64,000 bases of DNA from Rhizobiales bacterium 2SD (GTDB lineage Bacteria > Pseudomonadota > Alphaproteobacteria > Rhizobiales > Beijerinckiaceae): positions 186,001 to 250,000 of the forward strand of contig SCMY01000005.1 in assembly GCA_005502805.1 (NCBI GenBank), written 5' to 3'. Shown here one piece after another: positions 61,023-64,000 of the stretch. Position 1 is the first letter of the stretch; every line of letters begins with the position of its first letter. The notes under the pieces are model-generated. The model saw only the letters and a list, made by a program, of their open reading frames with translations, did not search any database and was not told the origin of the DNA. Position numbers and translations under genes: made by a program.

Positions 61023-61951
61023 CGCTGCGCCCCCTCCGTCACGACGACCGAATAGGGCTCGGCCGGTGGCAGGAAGAGCTCGACCGCGAAGCGCAGGCCG
61101 ACCGAGAGGATCAGCAGCGCCAGCAGCAGGCGGAACGACGAGACGTTGAGATTGCGGGCCGCCCTGCCGCCGAATTGCGCGCCGATGACGCCGCCGACCA
61201 GCAGCAGCATGGCGAGGATGATGTCGACCGACTGGTTGGTGACGGCGTGCAGCACCGTCGCGCCGGTCATGGTGACCAGGATCTGGAATAGCGAGGTGCC
61301 GACCACGACCGCCGGTGGGATCCGGAAGAAGTAGATCAGCGCCGGCACCAGCATGAAGCCGCCACCGACGCCGAGGACGGCGCCGATGAAGCCGATGATG
61401 ACGGCGAGCGCTGCGATCGGGATCACGCTCGCATAGAGCTGCGAGCGTGGGAAACGCATGCGCAGCGGCAGCCCCATCCAGGGCGGGTGCGAGCCGGCCT
61501 CGCGTAGGCGGCGCGCCGGCTTGCCGCGGCGGTCGCGCAGAGCGGCGCGCACCGCATCGAACAGCATCAGCCCGCCGATGCAGGTGAAGAGCGTGACATA
61601 GGACAGGGTGATGACCAGCTCGAGCTGGCCGAGACGCCGCATCGAGTTGAAGAACAGCACGCCCATGATCGTGCCGAAGATGCCGCCCGTGACCAGGATG
61701 CCGCCGAGCTTGAAATCGAGTGCGTTGCGTCGCCAATAGGTCAGCACGCCGGTCATCGATGAGCCGGCGACCTGAGCGGCGACGGTCGCGACCGCAACGG
61801 CGGGGGGGATGTCGAGGAAGATCAGCAATGGCGTGAGCAGGAAGCCGCCGCCGACGCCGAACAGGCCCGAGATGAAGCCGACCGCGCCGCTCAGACCAAG
61901 GACGAGGAAAATGCTGATCGGCAGTTCCGCGATCGGGAGATAGATCTGCAC
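61019..61951 (-). CDS. TSUP family (TauE/SafE) sulfite/sulfonate-type permease
   Basis: A 310-residue membrane protein with two DUF81 repeats, each beginning with a Gly-rich helix (GFISGLFGVGGGFLLTPLL and GFIGAVLGVGGGFMLVP). Such proteins export sulfite or sulfoacetate, or transport related anions. It begins at GTG 61951 with AAGG 9 bases upstream. It is coupled to the TIGR02186 gene. Confidence 0.88.
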   Translation of the reverse strand: MQIYLPIAELPISIFLVLGLSGAVGFISGLFGVGGGFLLTPLLIFLDIPPAVAVATVAAQVAGSSMTGVLTYWRRNALDFKLGGILVTGGIFGTIMGVLFFNSMRRLGQLELVITLSYVTLFTCIGGLMLFDAVRAALRDRRGKPARRLREAGSHPPWMGLPLRMRFPRSQLYASVIPIAALAVIIGFIGAVLGVGGGFMLVPALIYFFRIPPAVVVGTSLFQILVTMTGATVLHAVTNQSVDIILAMLLLVGGVIGAQFGGRAARNLNVSSFRLLLALLILSVGLRFAVELFLPPAEPYSVVVTEGAQR

Positions 61952-61982
61952 GCTTCAAAACCTTGCCGGCCGTCGACGCCTT

Positions 61983-62025
61983 CCCATGTCGGACATGGGC
62001 CGCAAAAGTGGATACGACTTTTGCG
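61983..62025. repeat. Two adjacent perfect palindromes
   Basis: CCCATGTC-G-GACATGGG (61983-61999) is directly followed by CGCAAAAGT...ACTTTTGCG (62001-62009 with 62017-62025, seven-base loop). They lie between the PodJ-like gene and the TSUP gene, both leftward. A further small hairpin is at 62102-62117 (GTAGCG-ACGA-CGCTAC). The pair may be a dispersed element or a terminator/operator; the rest of the 237-bp gap shows nothing clear. Confidence 0.6.
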
Positions 62026-62188
62026 ACAAGAACATGCCCAACGTGCTGAGCTGGCGCGAAATCTCATTGCTCGGCCGGAACCGGCCAACGGAAACCGCGC
62101 CGTAGCGACGACGCTACAGCGGAAACCTTTTCAATTTGTGCAGCTCTGGACCGTTCTCCGGCGCAGGCCGTGCGGCATGCGCGGGATC

Positions 62189-64000
62189 TCAGCCGCGGCC
62201 GGGCTTGGCCGGCTTCTTGGCGGCGACCGGCGGCTCGTCCCAACCCTTGGCCGGGGGAGTGACTTCATTGGCGCTCGGCTCGAGCGGCTTTGGCTTCCAG
62301 CTTTCCGTCGCGGCCTTGGCCGTAGCCAGGTCGCTTGCCGAGAGCCTGCCGGCAACTTCGTCGCGCTTGCGCCCGGCATCGTCGTCGCCCTGGGCGGCGG
62401 CGATGGCGAACCAGCGATAGGACTGGCCGAGATCGGCCGGCGCGCCGAGGCCACGGCCCAGCAGGATGGCGAGGTTGTACTGGCTGTCGCGCACGCCGTG
62501 CTCGGCGGCGCGGCGGAACCAATCCGTCGCGGTCGCATAGTCCGGCTTGCCGCCGGCGCCTTCGGCATAGAGCACAGCGAGATTGTGCATCGCCTTGGCG
62601 TTGCCGCGCTCGGCAGCGCGTCCGTACCAGACCTTGGCCAGCGCCGGGTCGCGATTGGTGCCGATGCCCTTCTCGAACATGTTGCCGAGCCGGAACTGCG
62701 CTGGTCCGAGGCCGGCGACAGCGGCACGCTCGAACAGGCGCAGCGCCAGCTTGGGATCGCGGTTGCCGGGGCCGTCGGCTGCCTGGGTGGCGAGCTGATA
62801 GACGGCGCGCGCGTCGCCCGCCAGCGCAGCCTTGCGCAACCCGGCGCTGCCGAACGTGCCGGGGAGCTCACCGATTCCGGTCACGGTCTCGACCGCCTCC
62901 GAAGGGCTTTGCAGAGGCAAGGCCGCGACCATGGACGGCACGGGGGCTGCCGGCGGCGGCTCGGCGCTTGCCATGGGTGGAGCGGACGTCGCGGCTTGGA
63001 CCGGCGTGGTACCGAGCGGCAGCGGCTGGAGAGCCGAGCTTTGATCCTTGGTCGGTGCCGCAGCCGGCTCGCTCGGGGGTGCCTTCGGCGTCGGCTGGAG
63101 CGGCGTCACCTCGGCAGGGGCGGCTTTCGAGGAGGCGGTCTGATTGCTCTTGTTCGCCTCCTCCTTCTTGGTGGTCTGCTGGGTCAGATAGGCACCAGTG
63201 ACACCGACCGCCAAGATAAGTGCGGCGAAGCTGAGCAGTAGAGGCCGCCGGCGCTTTTCCCAGAGTTCCTTGAGCCGTCCGGGGGAGCGGGCCGCCTTGC
63301 CGGGCTTGGTCGCCTCGGTCGCGGCCGGGTTGGCGGCGGCCGCCTCGCTGGCGGCCTTGGCGGAACGTCGCGCCGCGGCGATCAGGCTCTGGCGGACGGC
63401 CTGGGGGTCGTTGGCTTGCAATGCCGGCGCATCGGGACGCGGCCGGCCGGAGCCGGGTTCCAGCGGCAGGTCGAGCCCGCCGCTGCGCGGCAGGCGTGTC
63501 TCGCTGGCGAAGCGCTCTGCCATCGGCACGGCCGGAGCCGGCACCTTGACCTCGTCGGACGAAGCGGACGTCCGCACGCGCGGCGTCGGCACGGGCGCGC
63601 CGGGGCGGCGGTCGCGGTCCCCGCCCAGCTCGGCCTCGAGATCGCCGAGGCGGCCGATGATGGTCTCCAGCGTGCGATGGACGGCGCCGATCGCATCCTG
63701 GGTCTCGCGCCCGGTCGAGGCGTGACTCTCGCGCAGGCCGCTCATCAGGTCGCTGAGCTCGGACAGGCTGGCGCCGCGCGGCGAGGGCATGTCGGCCATG
63801 GCGGCTCGCGCCGCGCGCTCGGCGGTGGCCTCCGTGTCCTCGCGCATGCCCTGGAGATGGACGACCAGGTCCTGCAGTGTGCGCTCGATGCCGTTCTCGG
63901 CCGAGCGCGTCGCCGCCTGCTGGTCGAGCCGCTGCGTCAGGCCGGCGATCTGGCGTTCGAGGGCGTCGAACGAGTCGGAGCCGGCGCCAGGGCGCCCGGC
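62189..64000 (-). CDS. PodJ-like coiled-coil / Sel1-repeat polarity protein, 5' part outside window
   Basis: A reading frame of 604 codons, open to the right edge, so the true start is beyond 64000. From the N-terminal side: coiled-coil segments (ALERQIAGLTQRLDQQ, LETIIGRLGDLEAELG), a charged linker, one membrane helix (RPLLLSFAALILAVGVTGAY, near 63190-63250), a Pro/Ala-rich periplasmic linker, then four Sel1-like repeats (for example AQFRLGNMFEKGIGTNRDPALA) and a Lys/Pro-rich end. This order matches the polar organiser PodJ/PodJL of Alphaproteobacteria. The C-terminal peptidoglycan-binding domain of Caulobacter PodJ is absent. Confidence 0.82.
   Translation of the reverse strand, partial: AGRPGAGSDSFDALERQIAGLTQRLDQQAATRSAENGIERTLQDLVVHLQGMREDTEATAERAARAAMADMPSPRGASLSELSDLMSGLRESHASTGRETQDAIGAVHRTLETIIGRLGDLEAELGGDRDRRPGAPVPTPRVRTSASSDEVKVPAPAVPMAERFASETRLPRSGGLDLPLEPGSGRPRPDAPALQANDPQAVRQSLIAAARRSAKAASEAAAANPAATEATKPGKAARSPGRLKELWEKRRRPLLLSFAALILAVGVTGAYLTQQTTKKEEANKSNQTASSKAAPAEVTPLQPTPKAPPSEPAAAPTKDQSSALQPLPLGTTPVQAATSAPPMASAEPPPAAPVPSMVAALPLQSPSEAVETVTGIGELPGTFGSAGLRKAALAGDARAVYQLATQAADGPGNRDPKLALRLFERAAVAGLGPAQFRLGNMFEKGIGTNRDPALAKVWYGRAAERGNAKAMHNLAVLYAEGAGGKPDYATATDWFRRAAEHGVRDSQYNLAILLGRGLGAPADLGQSYRWFAIAAAQGDDDAGRKRDEVAGRLSASDLATAKAATESWKPKPLEPSANEVTPPAKGWDEPPVAAKKPAKPGRG

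Noticed and set aside
60252..61958. A 568-residue protein from the extended TIGR02186 frame
   Set aside because: The upstream half is a shadow of the TSUP gene in another frame; the signal peptide and ATGA overlap place the true start at 61022.
1..64000. CRISPR arrays, tRNA or rRNA genes, transposases, integrases, toxin-antitoxin or known defence modules
   Set aside because: None recognised by reading. The GIY-YIG gene is the only nuclease-like gene and lacks mobile-element neighbours.

Overview
The window is GC-rich chromosomal DNA (roughly two thirds G+C by eye) from an alphaproteobacterium, most likely of the Hyphomicrobiales. This rests on gene content: a transglutaminase/ATP-grasp-alpha-E/DUF2126 operon, TIGR02186 beside a TauE-type permease, a PodJ-like coiled-coil/Sel1 protein, and promoter sequences matching the alphaproteobacterial EcfG stress sigma factor. 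A Bosea-like genome is a reasonable guess from gene style, not proven. I see no tRNA, rRNA, CRISPR array, prophage or insertion sequence, and coding density is high on both strands.

Layout. 1-6880: histidine utilisation. hutU (cut by the left edge), hutG, hutH and hutI run leftward with four-base ATGA overlaps. hutF and the repressor gene hutC run rightward. Two TGCATATGCA palindromes lie between the two arms. Together these genes degrade histidine to glutamate by the five-step formylglutamate route. 6926-12498: envelope and stress genes: a glycine-zipper lipoprotein, a PRC-barrel protein, a coupled transglutaminase-like/diacylglycerol-kinase-like/PAP2 operon, a 50-residue membrane protein, and a MASE1-GGDEF diguanylate cyclase. 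12711-14156: an aldehyde dehydrogenase of the ketoglutarate-semialdehyde type. 14229-21739: a leftward four-gene operon: transglutaminase-DUF2126, circularly permuted ATP-grasp/alpha-E fusion, second transglutaminase, HAD phosphatase. 21995-27286: a five-gene peptide-type ABC importer. 27505-30369: zwf, pgl and eda, the oxidative and final steps of the Entner-Doudoroff route without edd. 30366-31364: divergent DUF2239 and GIY-YIG genes around a 20-bp dyad.

31400-43179: a large membrane protein, an FAD oxidoreductase with an M20 amidohydrolase, purC, a split AtuA gene pair with a Bug-type binding protein and divergent LysR gene, a secreted Gly/Tyr-rich protein, a threonine-dehydratase-like enzyme and argE. 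43417-52851: two complete binding-protein/permease/permease sets followed by one pair of ATPases, so two importers probably share one motor. 52858-54409: a small conserved protein and an O-antigen-ligase-like membrane protein. 54589-60247: molybdenum cofactor genes (DUF2478, mobA, mobB, moeA) interleaved with SRPBCC, VOC, Mrp and TusA-like genes. 60252-61951: TIGR02186 and TSUP permease. 62189-64000: PodJ-like polarity protein, open at the right edge.

The most interesting items are the ATP-grasp/alpha-E/transglutaminase operon (a known conserved association whose product is unknown, here joined to a HAD phosphatase), the transglutaminase-lipid kinase-lipid phosphatase operon with a substituted catalytic histidine, two exact EcfG-type promoters driving uncharacterised envelope proteins, the twin ABC importers sharing ATPases, and the DUF2239/GIY-YIG pair. 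No database search was possible; family names are assigned from motifs and overall sequence.
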